This document shows, in pieces, positions 26,129-39,155 of a DNA stretch of 64,000 nt. A program made the position numbers and the translations under genes. The notes below the pieces were generated by a model that was not told where the DNA came from, made no database searches, and worked only from the letters and a program-made list of their open reading frames with translations. The stretch comes from Prunella strophiata. Taxonomy: Eukaryota; Chordata; Aves; Passeriformes; Prunellidae. Positions within the stretch are counted from its first letter, which is position 1; every line of letters starts with the position of its first letter. Where the stretch lies: assembly GCA_036583965.1 (NCBI GenBank), contig JAZBQD010000001.1, positions 24,586,597 to 24,650,596 on the forward strand, given 5' to 3'.

Positions 26129-29100
26129 GTGAGTGCGGGGCTCCGCGCCGCCACCCCCGCGCCCTCAGCGGGGCTCCGTGCCGGCGGGGAGCGGCCGCTG
26201 CTCCTCCTCCCCGCCCTGCGCCGGGGCGGGGGTCGCGGCTCGGCCGGGGATTGCTGCGGCAGCGGGGGCCGCGGGAGGCCGGGGCCGGGCGGGCGGGGCG
26301 GCCTCAGCGCTCGCCTCCGGAGCGGCTGAATGGCACGGGCGGTGCCGCGGGCTCGGGGGTGCCCGGCACGGCGGGCCCCGGTGCCGGCTCTGCGGTGGTT
26401 TGTGCGTGCTGTGGCTCGGTGTTGGCGGAGGCGCACCTGCCTTGGGGTGCCTTGGGAGCAGCTGCTGCCAGCCCCGGGCGCGGAGGTCTTGCGGCGTGAG
26501 GTTTCGTATCTCGAGGGTTTTAATCTCCGAAAAGGGGAAGAATCAAGAGCACCCAGTGTGTGTTCATAGACAGCAGTTAAAAAAAAAAATAAATTAGTAA
26601 GGCTGGAAAAGAATTGTAATGGTGGCATTTCTACTTTAGCAGTTGAGATTTATACCGAGGGGATGTTCTGTGCGTTGCGGTGATTTCACTTTAATGACAC
26701 TGAGACTTTGCTTTCGTCACCCAGAGCCTGCTGTTCACTTCGCGTTCTGTCAAATGTACTTTGGCACACAATGAAACGTAGGCAACCTCAGCCTTTAACT
26801 TTGAGCTGGAGGAGGTCGAGCTGTTTATCTTCAGTTTAAGAAAGCAAAACTGCATGGGAACTTTATGCTCTAGCAGAGCGTTAGTGTCCAGGCCAGACAT
26901 CACATTAAGGTAAGGATTGTCGATCTGGTACTCCATCTGGTATGCTGTGTAAAGATGTAAAGCACTTTTCAGGGGAACTGGTGCATCTTGCAGGGTTAGA
27001 ACTTCATGTCTATAGCAGGTTTGCTCTTGGTGTCTGTGGGCTTTGAGCCTTGATTTGGTGCAGAATAGAATTTTTTGCTACAAAGGTGTTAAAAGTGAAA
27101 TGAAATTGAATCTAAGTTCTCATTTTGTTACATTTCTATAATTGAGAACCACTTCACATATGTACCAAGACTAGTAAATTTCTCTTTTCTGGAGAAATAT
27201 ACAAAACTCTTGGGTTAGCCCGAGGCAGTAAATATTTACATTGTTTGCTGATAATGAATGAAATTGGCAAGATTTTTTCTCGTGTATATAATGATCACAC
27301 CTCTAAATTCTATGGGCCCATTTTGAATTACATGACCCCAAGCTGAAGAGGTGATGGCCTAACAAATGGGATATGAGTAACCTAAATGTCAGCCAAGGAT
27401 TTATGTCAATATACAGCTTAGAGTTGAAAAGTTGTTTTTGAAGTTGAGACTTAATTTCTGCTCATGGATAGTATTTTTCATTATAAAAGTATCAATGTTT
27501 GGGTTCCAAAAACTGCCCAGTATTGTCTTTTAACTGTAAAGCTGTTGAAAGGGTAGAAATAGTCTCAATTAACATAATGATCTCATTTAATGTATTGTTA
27601 TACTAATGAGTAATCCTGTTTAATGGAACTGTTCGTGTAAAAGCTCATTGGAGTAAAATCCATTACTTTTGGACCTGATCATCCTTTAAGAGGGATTGGT
27701 TATTTGGAATAAACCAGTTAGTAGGAAATGTTGGCACGGGCTCTTTAGATAGAGCCATTATGCCATCAGTTTTGAGATGAGTATTGCTTGCCTGGAATCC
27801 TTAGAAAGTGTGGATTTCTCAAAACGGAGAGGAGATGAAGGAATATAAGATTGCAGAAAGTAATATGATAAAATATATCAACAGTGGTTGTGGTGTTCTC
27901 TTTCAGCCACTATTCACTGGAAACAGCAGCACCATCTTAATTAGAAGCTTTCAGGCAGGGTTAAGTCCCGTGCCAGCAGGGATGCTAAGGAGATCAAAAT
28001 ACTAATGGTGCTTTTGATAATTAGGTTGAAAATCCTGTATTGTGTTTCAATTGGAGCAATAAAAACAGATTATGTAAATCTCTGGATACCTGCACACATG
28101 TATGTTACAGTAAAATCCCAAGAGCATTAAATAGTTATCCCAGAGTTGAAGTTTGGCTGGTCAGGAAGGTCTTTGCACTTCTTCACAGCTCTTGGACACA
28201 CACCTCAGCTCACTCTTAAACTGCTACCAAGTAGGTGCATTTTGGAAGATATTCTGAGAATGTTGTTTCCTCCTTAATCAAAAGTAGCTGGATTTGCAGA
28301 GATCTGGACTTTGCTCAGTGGTCATTCTCGGTTCTAAAAGGAGGATTCAGCTGCAGCAGTTCTGCTGACAGTATCCTGTAGGAATTGAAGAAAGTCTCCT
28401 CAGGGTGGGGGTTTTGCTTATCCCTGGTCACATGGGGAACTGGTGTTGCAAGTTCTTGCTAAAATGCCTGTTTCACTGCAGATTGTTGGGTTTTTCATGA
28501 GCACTTAGTCTGGGCTGAGCTGAGGTCCTGCTCTGCAGAGTGCATTTTAATGGCCTTTATTGAAGAGGTACTGGCACTGCTGGCAATGTCCTCACTGCAA
28601 GGAGGCTTGGCTTCTTAGCCAGAGGAAATGGATGATAAGGACTTACTTTGGTGAGGTGGCTGAACAACTTATGGATCAGGAATAGCCCTTAAATTGTAAA
28701 TAATTTCTGCAATTATTCCCTGAAGCCTAAGAAATTCTGTGCTTTTAGGCTAATCAGCCCAGATGGCTTGTGACACACACAGCACAAGGGAAGCATCCAG
28801 GGAGGACTGAATGTCCCAGCTTCTCTTGACTCAGTAATATGCCTACTTTGAGCTGGAGATTCAAAAATCTCTTCTAGATGGATGCAGAGTTTATCACTGC
28901 AATGTGGATTTGGATGATAATTCGATTCACACTCTTATAAGTTGTTTTAAAGATTGGCTTTACTTAAATGCTATTTTTTTTCTCTGATCTTTTGTGTTAA
29001 AATTATTACACAGCCATGTTGATATATATTTTTGATGAGTTAAGGGTTGCTGTGGCTTTTGAGTAACCTTCATCTCAGTAAGTCAAACTTGCATAGGTAG

Positions 29101-32100
29101 AAACTTGGCAAGGCCCAGGCTGCTGCTGTTGGTAGCAGGAGACTTGAGGGGAGGAGCACAATCTGTCAGCCTGCATAGCCTTATCCATCAGTAAACAGAA
29201 TTAAAAACAGAAAAAAATCTTCTCTATGTAAATCTTTTAATCATGGAAGCTTTCTGAAATGGTAATTTGGATATGTATGGCTTTACTATGACTCCATTGA
29301 GATCCTGATTAAGCAAAACAAGCAATATGTATTGCCTTCCTGTAAATTTGAATAAAACACAGCATAGATGACTAACTCTGAAACTGATCCTGTGACAAGC
29401 TGTCACTTGTAACTGAAGTAACATCTCAGTTTCTCGGAGAATCTCTTTTTTTTTTTTTTTTTTTTTGCCTTCGGTTTCAAACCTCTGAGGACATAACAAA
29501 TATCTGTGTCTTCCACATTGTAGGAAACTGACCTTGAGAAGTACATTGCAATGTAGCTGTTGGTGTATCAAAAAGCTGGTAGGAAAACACAAAACACACA
29601 TTAAAATCCTGGAGGCTGCCAGTCTGTTGTCCAAAACACGTTGGTATTTGTTATTCTGTGGGAAACTTACAAAGTTGTTTGGTACTCAGACGTTTTCAGG
29701 GAGGCTGGTTTGGAGACTGGAAACTGATTTATATCAGTGTAGACAGAGGCTGTATTGAGTCCAGCACTAATGAAATGAAACTCAATAGCAAGAAAATGAA
29801 CTTTGATGAAGTGTTGTACAAATAAGCAAGTTTCAGCTGAAAGCTGTGATACACAGGTGTGTGGCTGCAGTATTTTTGATCAAGTGTGCATATTAAAGAA
29901 AAATTAAACTTGAAATAACAATACAGTATCTTCATGAAAGCACATAAATGTGAAACAACCTGGTGTGCTTGGTAGCAAGGAGAGCAGGTATCAGGTACTG
30001 ATACATTGCCTCTTCTGTCCATGTAGGAAGCAGTTTTAGTAGTTTTCCTTGGAAATCTGTGCAAGACAATGATATAACTTTGAAAGAATTGTTATTGGGG
30101 CTCTGGAACTCCTTGCTTAAGGCAGTCAAGGATGCAAAAAGTTTAGGGGATCAAGGACAGGTTGCACAAAATAGTGGACAAGAGATCTCTGGGGGCTTCC
30201 TGAACAAACTGCATCAAATTTAAGAAATTCTGTGGATTGAGAACAGTTGAAGGTTGAGGAAGTCACATTCTGTCTTTGCCCTAATCATCCCTTCCCTGGT
30301 GCATTTTTATTTTAAGGCAACCACAGGAGTTAATGGGATTTTTGTGTTCCTTACCTCTAAAATAAAATTGACTGGCAGAACTGTATGGAGAATTGAACTG
30401 GGCATTGAAGTGCCATGATCCACACACAGTGAAATAATATGATTTATATAATATTTCCAGTTTATGCAGGATTCCCTGTCTGTCTTTCATGACAGCAGTG
30501 TTAAAAATGTTCTCTGTCAGTCCTTTTTCTAGTATTTTTTTTAATCCAGCAGGGGCTGACTTAACAATATGATTTTTTTTTTAGATACATAGCAATGTGC
30601 TGATGTGTTCTTGTCTCAAGATCACGATCTTCTGTGAAAAACTGAACTATGCTGAAGTAGCATTGGCAATATGTAGGAAAGAAAATCTCAAAACTATTTT
30701 TTTTCTATCTTCTTTCTGCTTCATCTTGTCTAATCTTGCTCAGTTATCACGTGTGAAGCTCTTCAGGCTTATTGAAGATATCCCAGTACCAGCGAGTCTA
30801 TGAATTACATGCAGTCTCTTCCAATTATCTCTGCTTGCCATTCAGCTTAACTTATAACTAGAGTTCTTACTCAGGCAGCAGGAGAGAGAAAGAATGAATG
30901 TATGTGGCTGGAGGGGGGAAAAAAAACAACTTACATATTGGTTGAAAGCCCAGCCTTGTTGAAGATTTAAATCCATGGAAATTCTTAATCTTAAGATACC
31001 CACAAAGATAAACTGTTCAGCAGCAGTTCAGACAGGAAGTATTGTTTCTGTTACTAGTCATTATTTAATCATTACAAAATATATATTGAAAAATATGTTA
31101 GTACCAATGTGAGAGGCTTCTAGCTCAAGACAACTCAGTGTTTTTACATGGAGAACGTGCATCAGTTGAATAAACAAACCAGAGGAGTAGGATGGACAAC
31201 ATGGCAATCTAAAAAGGGATATTTCCAGTTATAATTAGCTGTATACCAAGTTTCACTTGGCTTTCAGCCTGCCTCTTCTTATCAGCAAGAAAATCCTGCT
31301 CCAGCTAACATGTTTGTGTGTAAGAAGTAGAAAACAGTAACTGGTAACCAGCTCTTTGAGTTTGTTACTGAGTCAATGGTGAAGTAAATCTTTCCTGGAA
31401 GAGTTAGAAATGGGAGTAGTGTGTTTGAATCACTAGGTAACAGTGGATAGTGCTGAGGAAAAGGTCATTCCTCTGTTTTTAAGTGAAATATTTGCTAGAA
31501 AACAGCAGGTAATTCCTGCTGGTTTGCAGTAGGACATTACTTTTGAGACAGATGCAATCTTTCTGGATTTGTTCTTACAAGACAGATTAAATTACCCATG
31601 TGAAATGCTGTTGCTGAAGGACTAATACCATCAGCAGAAGCAGGGGCCTGTTTCTGCTGTCAGTTGCTTTGATGCTGACATAATCACAAAATGTTTTAAG
31701 GAGAGATCAAGATCTGACATTTCACTGGTAGAAAGCTTTAATTCTAGACTGCAATTGATGTTTGGGATTTTTCAGTCAATCTTAGCCACAGCATAAAATT
31801 TAGATTGCCTTTGTGATGATGATGCCACCTTTAAAAACCTTCTGAAAGGGAGGTTTCTGATTACCTGCTGCCTTATTCTTCATGTAAGAATGCCAAAAAT
31901 GTGTGAGAAAACAAGGAAAAAAGACTCTGATGGGAAATAGGAGAGTATTTCCAAAATCTATGTACTTGCACACAAGCATATACACAATTGTGGCTTATCT
32001 TCCAGGACAGAAATCTTGCTAAATGCAGGGAAGTATCAAGACAACATAGGATCCTAGATATAAATGTGCTTTATAGTCACAGCATGTTTGTTTGGGGTTG

Positions 32101-35100
32101 TTTTTGGAAGGGCTTGGGAGGTGGTGCTGGTGAATGATTAACAGGTTTTGGCTTCTTTGTGGGTGTGACTTTGTCTCCAGGTTGCATTGGCTCTGTAAGG
32201 CAGGCGGACAGTGTCTGTCTTTTCTTACTTCAGTTTTTCCCCTTTCTGTTTGTTATCCCTGCAATTTTGGTAACAATTTAAAGTGTCATCAACAAGAGAA
32301 ACAAGTAAAGGCTTTTTGTTTCTTCAACAAAAATGTTGAAAACATCTGCATTTTTTGCTATTTAAGAGCTATTAAGCAACTCTAGTGAAGAAGCCTGACT
32401 TACTCACTGGGGTTGAATCTCCTGGATTGGTTCAGTCCACAGTAAGCTTTTCCTTGCATAACATAAGGAGTGAGGTAATCCACATAATTTAATTCCTTCT
32501 GGCTGGGGTGTTTCTGCACTGGAGCCATGATGTATTGGCCATGATTATGGTAATTGTTTCTGATATATGGCAATAAATCCCTGCCACCTCTTGCAGTGTT
32601 CTTGGGGTCAGCACACCTAATGTAGTGCTGTTATCATCTGGGCCTTGTGTTCCTTGGATGCCAGTGAAAGCCACTGTGCTCTGGGTCTTGTGTTTTGGAG
32701 TTGGTTATGCAAGGGCTGCCTGGTGTTTCTGTCTGCAGGTACAGGCTTGACATTGCTCATCCGGGTTTAACAAGATCTGCTGAAGAAAGGAGTTGATGAC
32801 TTTGATGAATTGCAAGAGGATGCATCAGATGAAGAGCAGGTTCAGAGAGGAGTCTGCATCTACAATGCTTTATTCCAATTTCTAGCTGACCTCTGTCCCT
32901 GACAGCAGTTAGGCTGTCAGCACTGAGGCAGGAAAGAGTAACTGCCATTGCAATTCATGTCTCATTTATGAGCAAACCATAATAACCTGCATTAACACTT
33001 AAGAGGAACTTGAAATTGCACTGTCAAGGCTTTCTTCTTGTTCACAGACCCTGATATTCTCTTCTACTGGGAGTAATTTATCTGTACCCTTAGGTATCCT
33101 CTTCCATCTTCTTTTCTTTGTGCTGAAGCTGCTCCTTGCTGTAGCTGCCTAAACATCTGGACCTTGACTGCCTCCCACCTTGTTAGTTCTGTAAGAATGC
33201 TAAAAATCAGTGCAACTTTACTTGATGGAGCAACAGGTTTTTAGCAAAAGTTTATCTTTTAGGTAAAATTTGCATGACTTTTTTCAATAAAATCTAAAGG
33301 GGCTTGTGATAACTCATACTCTGTTTTGTTTCAATGTTTTGGTTAGGTTTGATGTAAAAATTTGGAGTTTAAAATGCAGTTTCTGTTTTACTAATATGGA
33401 AAGCACAAGTGGGCAACAATTGCAAAGTATCCTTGTCTGAGCAGATAACACTTGGCCCTTTTTTGCTTCCTTGAGGTGCCTGATGCTCTGTGTAAACAGC
33501 ATTAATGGCAGAGTGAACTGACAGTGTGGCCCTGAGGGATGTAGAGAGAGTTTTTGATTCTGGAAGTATTGTGGTAGCTTTCTTCTACAAAATAGAGCTG
33601 CATTTCCCTATTTCTTTTTCTCCAGTAAGTGCTCATGTCCTCTTGCCTTATCAAATATTAAGAATTCTGATGAATAGCAAGAATGCTTTTAGAGATGGCA
33701 AGGGATGTCACATTTTCTACTGTATTGACCAAAGATATTGCTCAATGTTAGAAATATTGAAACTGTATGGAATATTTCTTGCTTCCTTCTCCCTTTATTC
33801 ATTATCATGTTCTGCTCCTGTTCTCTGACCTGGTGTATTTTGACAGTAAATTGAGCACAAGAGCAGCTTGGATAACTGGTTATTTGGTGTTTGCTGGATC
33901 AGCCCTTCAAAGTGGGTAGAACCTCATTAGTGTGAGGGAGGAAAAACAGAAAAGGGTGTATCTCTAAGCTGTCTTGAGATCTGAAAACAGAATCTCACTT
34001 GGGACACAAAAAAGCAGGGTAATTTCAGAGAAAATAGAACAGTAAGCCCTCACTGTCTTGGAATTTCTTGTTATACTTCCTGACTGTGGTACCTTCAGAA
34101 GGCAGAGTGTCAGGGAAGCTGGTGTTAATCACTGCAGTTTGGGCATGGGGATGGGAGAGTGGCTGAAATTCAGGGATGCCTTGGTAAAGCATTGGGAAAT
34201 TGAGTCAAGAATATGTGTTCTGGAGGAATGGAAGACAGGAGAAGAAAGGCAGGCTTGGAGGATTTTACTGCAGAGCTGATAAATCTTACTGGATCTTGGA
34301 GTGAAGGTGGCACTTTGGATTGAACTGAAACCACACTGTGCAGAGTGAACTACACAAAAAGTTGTAAATACTCAAAGTTCAATCTTGGAGCCATCAGAAT
34401 TTCTGGTTGCATTCTGATTCATTCTAATTCATATAGCATGCATGATTTCCTCAGGATTCATGATCTTGAATTCCCCAGGGTTTGTCATGCTCAGAGCAGG
34501 TGTCTGCCAGCTGGATCTCTTGCCAGTTTCTTCCATTCTGTTAAGCTCCCATGGTCCTCTTAAAGCTGAAAATTGACTTGCAGTCCTGCTGCCCATCCTG
34601 CAATGTTCTTAAGCGAGTGCTAGAAAACCTTTTGCTGCTTCTGTTGCAGGGACCTCCCAGATTTTTCCCTGTTGACATTCAGTACCTCCCTACATTGATG
34701 GAAATAATATTTTCACACTGACTGAGCTAATGCATTTTTAATAACCCAGAGGTGTAAGAGGTGGTTTTATAAGCTGTGCACAGGACACAGTTGAAATACA
34801 TGTGCACTTAAATTTCTGTGAATGAAACACAGATCTGAAACTGCTGCCCTGGCACTAGGTCTGCAGAGGGGAATTGCTCTGGCCTGTCACCAGTCTGTCA
34901 GATGTGTTCCATCCCTCAGCTGGGTATTCCACACTGCTGTGACAATAGGAGGGGAATTCAGTCCCATTCAGGAATCTGGAACTGGAAAATGTTGTCTTCC
35001 TGGTGGCAGGGATCATAGGGATTGCAGTATTTTAAGGTGCTTAAGCTTTCAAATGTGGGAATCTTTAAGTTGTCCTCTTCTGTAGGGCAGAGTCTCAAAT

Positions 35101-37674
35101 GCAAAGCTGGACTTTGCTGAGAAGCTAATGTATAGGAAACTGCCTTCCTGGTGGTGCTGAAACAAACTGTGAATGAAATTAGAGTGAATGTTGTGCTTGC
35201 CAGTTGATACTAACAGTGCAGGATTTTACTGAGGTGTAAATAATCCTGTAGAGGAAGTACCAAGGAGGGTGAGAATGAATATCCTTTTGCTTATCACCAG
35301 GATCTTGAATATTCTTGAAGGCAAGGATGTAGCAGCTTTTCAGATTATACTTCAGAGGGGGTCTGTGGATTTTAACTCCTTTTCCCCTGGATCATTATGT
35401 AAGGCTAGGCTCTTTATAATTAGCTTAATTCCTGATTAGGCTTCTGTGCACTAGATAATGTATTTCCCAAGGCAAAGAATATAAAACTTGTTTGCCCAAA
35501 TGTCAGTTTTTAAAAAATCCATAGATTGCTTAAGTCTAAAAATACTTTGAATTTCTTTATACTGCAGTAGGCTGCAATTTAAATTGTATTGAACTTGAAT
35601 CTTCTGGGATGCAGAAATCATACTCTAAGTGGTAACAGTGCTGCTTGATAAGGGAGTTTAATAGTTAGGCTAGTGTAATCTTTCCTAGTAAACATGTAAA
35701 GATTAAGGAAGTTTTAGAGAACTTAATAAGAAAATTCCCCATTTTCTGGAAAACATCTGCCAGACATCATGCTGTTTTAGTGGAGTTTTTTTTATGACAT
35801 TGTGTTTCAAGGAAACAAATGAAACCTGGACTTGAGGAGGTGGCACAGTAGTTACTGTTACATAGTTAATAAAATGCAGAGAAGTATTGTTTGTTTTTTA
35901 ATTTAATTATCTGTAGTGTTCTGAGCTATCAGTATGGTTTTGTTGAAGATAATGTGTTGTCTTTGCCTAATCAAGGATAAATGAGCAAGAGCCCTTCTTG
36001 GAGAACTGAAAGGTCTCCTTTTCAAGTTTAATTTGCAGCACTTGGTGGAGGATTAAAGTAATCTAATTAAATGGCCTCATTTAAATTTTGCAGTCACCTA
36101 AGAGATGGTAGACAGATGTGAAAAGGGAATTATCCATAAAGCATGCAAGTTAAATTAGCAGCTTTCTAATTTAACTTTTTCACTTTGGAAGATTTCTTCA
36201 TAAGACTTGCCTTTTCTTTCGAGTTAGGTTATCTTCTGAGGGATCTGCACTATGATGCTTGCTGAGAATGAATTCATCAGCATATTAAAGGCCATTTTTT
36301 ATTCATGGAATTATTACAAAAAAGGTGTACTTTATTGTATGTAGTTGACATGAAATAAAGGTCTTTGATGTTGCTGTTAAAGGCTAATATTTTCCTGTGC
36401 AAGGTATAGCAGATAGGCAAGAAGTCTAACATTAGACACTTCAATCCACATGCAGGCAGGTGTAATATACATGGTGAATAAATGTTCTGCTGGTCCCAGG
36501 GGGAAATACTTGTGTCCTTCTTTGCACACCTGGGTGAGGGCAGTGTCTCTGCTGTGCAAGAATTCATTGAGTCTTTGAAAAGTCAGGATTTGTGTACTTC
36601 GAGGTGGAAGTGCACACATCAGTTGCAGGAATGTGGATTCTGATGTTTCCACAAGTTAGGAGCCCCTAAATGCCCTGTCTGCAGTACCTGTCTCTTTCTA
36701 GCTTTGTAATGTAGATCTGCTTCCAGAAATACTGCTCTGGGGCATCCTATTCACTGACAAATCCTAAGGGCATTTCAGTTTGCATGAATTTAATGCCACT
36801 TCGATCTTATCTTTGAGTTTATCTTCAATTATATCACCAAGAATTTGAATGTTTCTTAGCGAAGGTCTTGCAGCTTGGGGAGTGATTCACTTTAGGATAA
36901 TGCTTGCTGTGGTTACACAAGATATTCTGTGTACTTTGAATAAGTAGAACTTTTGAATTCGCTTACTAACACCTTATGCAACTGTTGCACTGTACTTCAG
37001 GTTTTGTATGTGAGTAAGATGATTTTCAAAATAGCCTACAGTCTCCATACAAAGAGGAAACAATGACTAGGAATGTGAATCTTGATCTGGGGAGATCCAT
37101 AAATTCTGGGAAGAAAAAATGTTGTGGTGAGATGCATGATGAGTGGTTATTTCCTGTGTCTTAGGCATTGGGGAAAGGAAAACTATCTCAAAAAATTAAC
37201 TTTTAGTCAGATTTTACATAATTGTTTTTTGCGGGTTAATGTTGCTGACCAAAGGTTTTTGCTCTGTCATATTTGTGGCTTTTTATGAAATACTAAATCT
37301 TAAGTTTATAACTTAATAACTGTAACAGTTGAAAGTTCAGTTTGTTGCTGAAAATATGTAAATTAAAAAAAAATCCAACAAAAAATCATCCAACCTCTCC
37401 TCAAGTTTATTTTATAGATTACAAAAGGAAAACAAAAAAAAGATGGTTTATGTAGAGAATGAAAGTTGGGAGAATGAGCTGTCATCTGAAGAACATATTA
37501 CTGCCAGATAACTGCTGGAACTGTTGAGTTCACAAAATGTGTCTGGGCTACTTTTTATCAGCATGGTGGAGTTAGGCACAGAAATCTAGGAAGCACATAG
37601 CTGCAAATGTATAGAAAACTGTGTTTAATATGTGGTTGATTCAGATTTAATGTTATTTTATTTTTCTTTCTTAG
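26129..37674 (+). other. CCSER2: CCSER2 intron 1 (about 11.5 kb)
   Basis: This is AT-rich intronic DNA bounded by GTGAGT and a pyrimidine-rich TTTCTTTCTTAG acceptor. The first 370 bases are still CpG island. Beyond that I see a run of 21 T at 29,446-29,466, A/T-rich unique sequence and no supportable gene. Open frames here are short and carry no recognisable domain. Confidence 0.8.
29446..29466. repeat. Poly-T tract, 21 T
   Basis: A homopolymer run in intron 1 without an adjacent recognisable retroelement. Confidence 0.9.
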
Positions 37675-39155
37675 ATTCAAGCACCCTTTAAGGACCAATG
37701 TACCCAATAGCTCATGGAAGAAAAAAATCAAAACAGGACATCCTTGGTTTCCAGGCTACCGAAATATGGAACGAAAACTTTAGGGACTGTTTTGCAACCA
37801 ATGCCAAACGGGACAGCTGTGAACTTCGCAGGGAGTAACGGTGGCAAAAATTTCAGCAAGCACAATGGCACTGTTGGAATGTCTTCCTTTGCTTTCAACT
37901 GGAAAAAATCAAATAAATATCAGCTTAACGATCAGAATGGGAGAGAGGCCAACTGCCAAACGCAATTCTAATGAAAAATTAATTGATTCTGAGAAGTACC
38001 CTCAATCTCAAGGAGCATTGGGCCATGATGAGCTCAGGGTGGGTTTGAACAGTACTGCTTCGGTCACGTCAAAAGCAGCAAAGCAAACCAATATGTTTGT
38101 ATCTTCTACTGAGGAATTAAATCCAAAGTCTATACCTGGACTCTCTAGTTCAGCTAAATTCACCAAAGGTACCCTGTCAGGAAGGACATACTCTGGACTC
38201 AATGCTCCAAGATCAAATTTGAATGGATTTTATGGAAATCGGCCGGTGGTAGGTTTGCAGAGACCTAGAGCTAATTCTGGTGCCACAAGGACAAGTTCAG
38301 GAGAAAGCCTGGCACAATCTACAGACAATGCTAGCAAGGCTTTTTCCTTGTGACAAAATGGTAAGATCACAAAGTTTTTCACATTCCATTCAGAATTCTT
38401 TCCTTCCCACTGCATCTCTAACCAGGTCACATTCCTTTAATAAAGCTGTGGATCTTACAAGGCCTTATCATAGTCAAAATCTGGCTGCCAGGACATCTCA
38501 GAGGTCTACTCTGCTGTCAAGAAACGCGTGTCAGTTGGATGTACCCAATGGAAATGAGCCGATCAAGTATGGGTTTACCAGACCGTACTCGGCTATGTCA
38601 GCTCCTTGTTCCAAGAAACCCCCCCTGTCAAATGGATCTGGGTCAGCACCTTCCTATGGATACAGATTGAGTCGGCCTTCTCTGCTGAAGCCTGCCAGGC
38701 AGCGGTTTGCTGGGAATGCCGCTGCGGACGGCAGCAGAAGCGCGGCTCCGGACACACGCACAGTGCAGAGCGCGGAGATTGCAGCAAACATCAACAGAGC
38801 CTGTGGACAAAAACAGTATTCTAGAGAGCAGGGCTCAGAGAGCAGAGCCTGGTGAGGCCCTGCATGAAAGTCTGGGAAAACATGGGTCAAAAGTGATGTG
38901 TATGAGCGATGATGGAGATGAAATATCTATATCTTCGTTGTCATCCTCTGAGAAGAACGATCTGAGTGAAGACTTCAGTGACGATTTCATAGATATAGAC
39001 GAGGCAAACAGAACTGTACAGAGCCAGCAGAAGGAGAGCTGCATTCAGGAATTAGAGCATGGGAGCAGAACGTCCATCGAGCCATTCACAGTCTCTCAAG
39101 GAAGGTGGAGGACCTTGCTGTAATGCTGATGACTGGCTTGATATAAATGTGTCTG
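37675..39155 (+). CDS. CCSER2: CCSER2 exon 2, main coding exon, with four apparent frame changes
   Basis: This exon holds the translation start and the serine-rich, probably disordered N-terminal half. ATG is at 37,714 (residues MEEKNQNRTS...), preceded by an in-frame TAG at 37,708. Conserved blocks run in order: SRLPKYGTK (residues 13-21), MFVSSTEELN, NGFYGNR, RPRANS, SSGESLAQS, MVRSQSFSHSIQNSFLP, LTRSHSFNKAVDLT, and an acidic-serine cluster around SSLSSSEKNDLSEDFSDDF, then DWLDI before the donor TCTG|GTAAAT. The reading frame must change near 37,958-37,966, 38,341-38,350, 38,804-38,815 and 39,088-39,096; without this it meets stops at 37,969, 38,351, 38,853 and 39,121. Coding length as written is 1,442 nt (2 mod 3), whereas exon 3 needs 1 mod 3. 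Removing four single bases restores the phase. Sequencing error is likely; true decay is possible. Confidence 0.92.
37698..37838 (+). CDS. Overlapping upstream ORF across the CCSER2 start (46 codons)
   Basis: An ATG 16 bases upstream of the CCSER2 start opens a different frame that runs through the start codon and ends at TAA 37,836-37,838. Its start context is weak (C at -3, T at +4); the main ATG has C at -3 and G at +4. If used, it would reduce initiation at the main ATG rather than make a known protein. I recognise no domain in the peptide. This is a translational-control candidate, not a demonstrated gene. Confidence 0.3.
   Translation: MYPIAHGRKKSKQDILGFQATEIWNENFRDCFATNAKRDSCELRRE

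Larger units (their letters stand above)
25690..26500 (+). promoter_or_regulatory. CCSER2: CpG-island promoter of CCSER2
   Basis: This is an abrupt GC- and CpG-rich block inside AT-rich DNA. It contains several GGGCGG-type Sp1 boxes (around 25,976-25,990 and 26,001-26,016), a perfect TGACGTCA, and a GCCGCCATGG motif at 25,964-25,973 that partly resembles a YY1 site. There is no obvious TATA box, as expected of a housekeeping-type dispersed promoter. It lies 11.5 kb upstream of the first coding exon and contains a consensus donor (GTGAGT at 26,129), which supports a non-coding first exon. I see no gene on the opposite strand that would make it bidirectional. Confidence 0.85.

Noticed and set aside
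25837..26628. Long open frames on both strands in the GC-rich block, up to 263 codons on the - strand
   Set aside because: GC-rich DNA is poor in stop codons. The translations are low-complexity Arg/Pro/Gly/Ala with no known domain, and the region is a CpG-island promoter.
29224..29634. 136-codon - strand open frame in intron 1
   Set aside because: It runs through the 21-T tract, giving poly-Lys, and has no recognisable domain.
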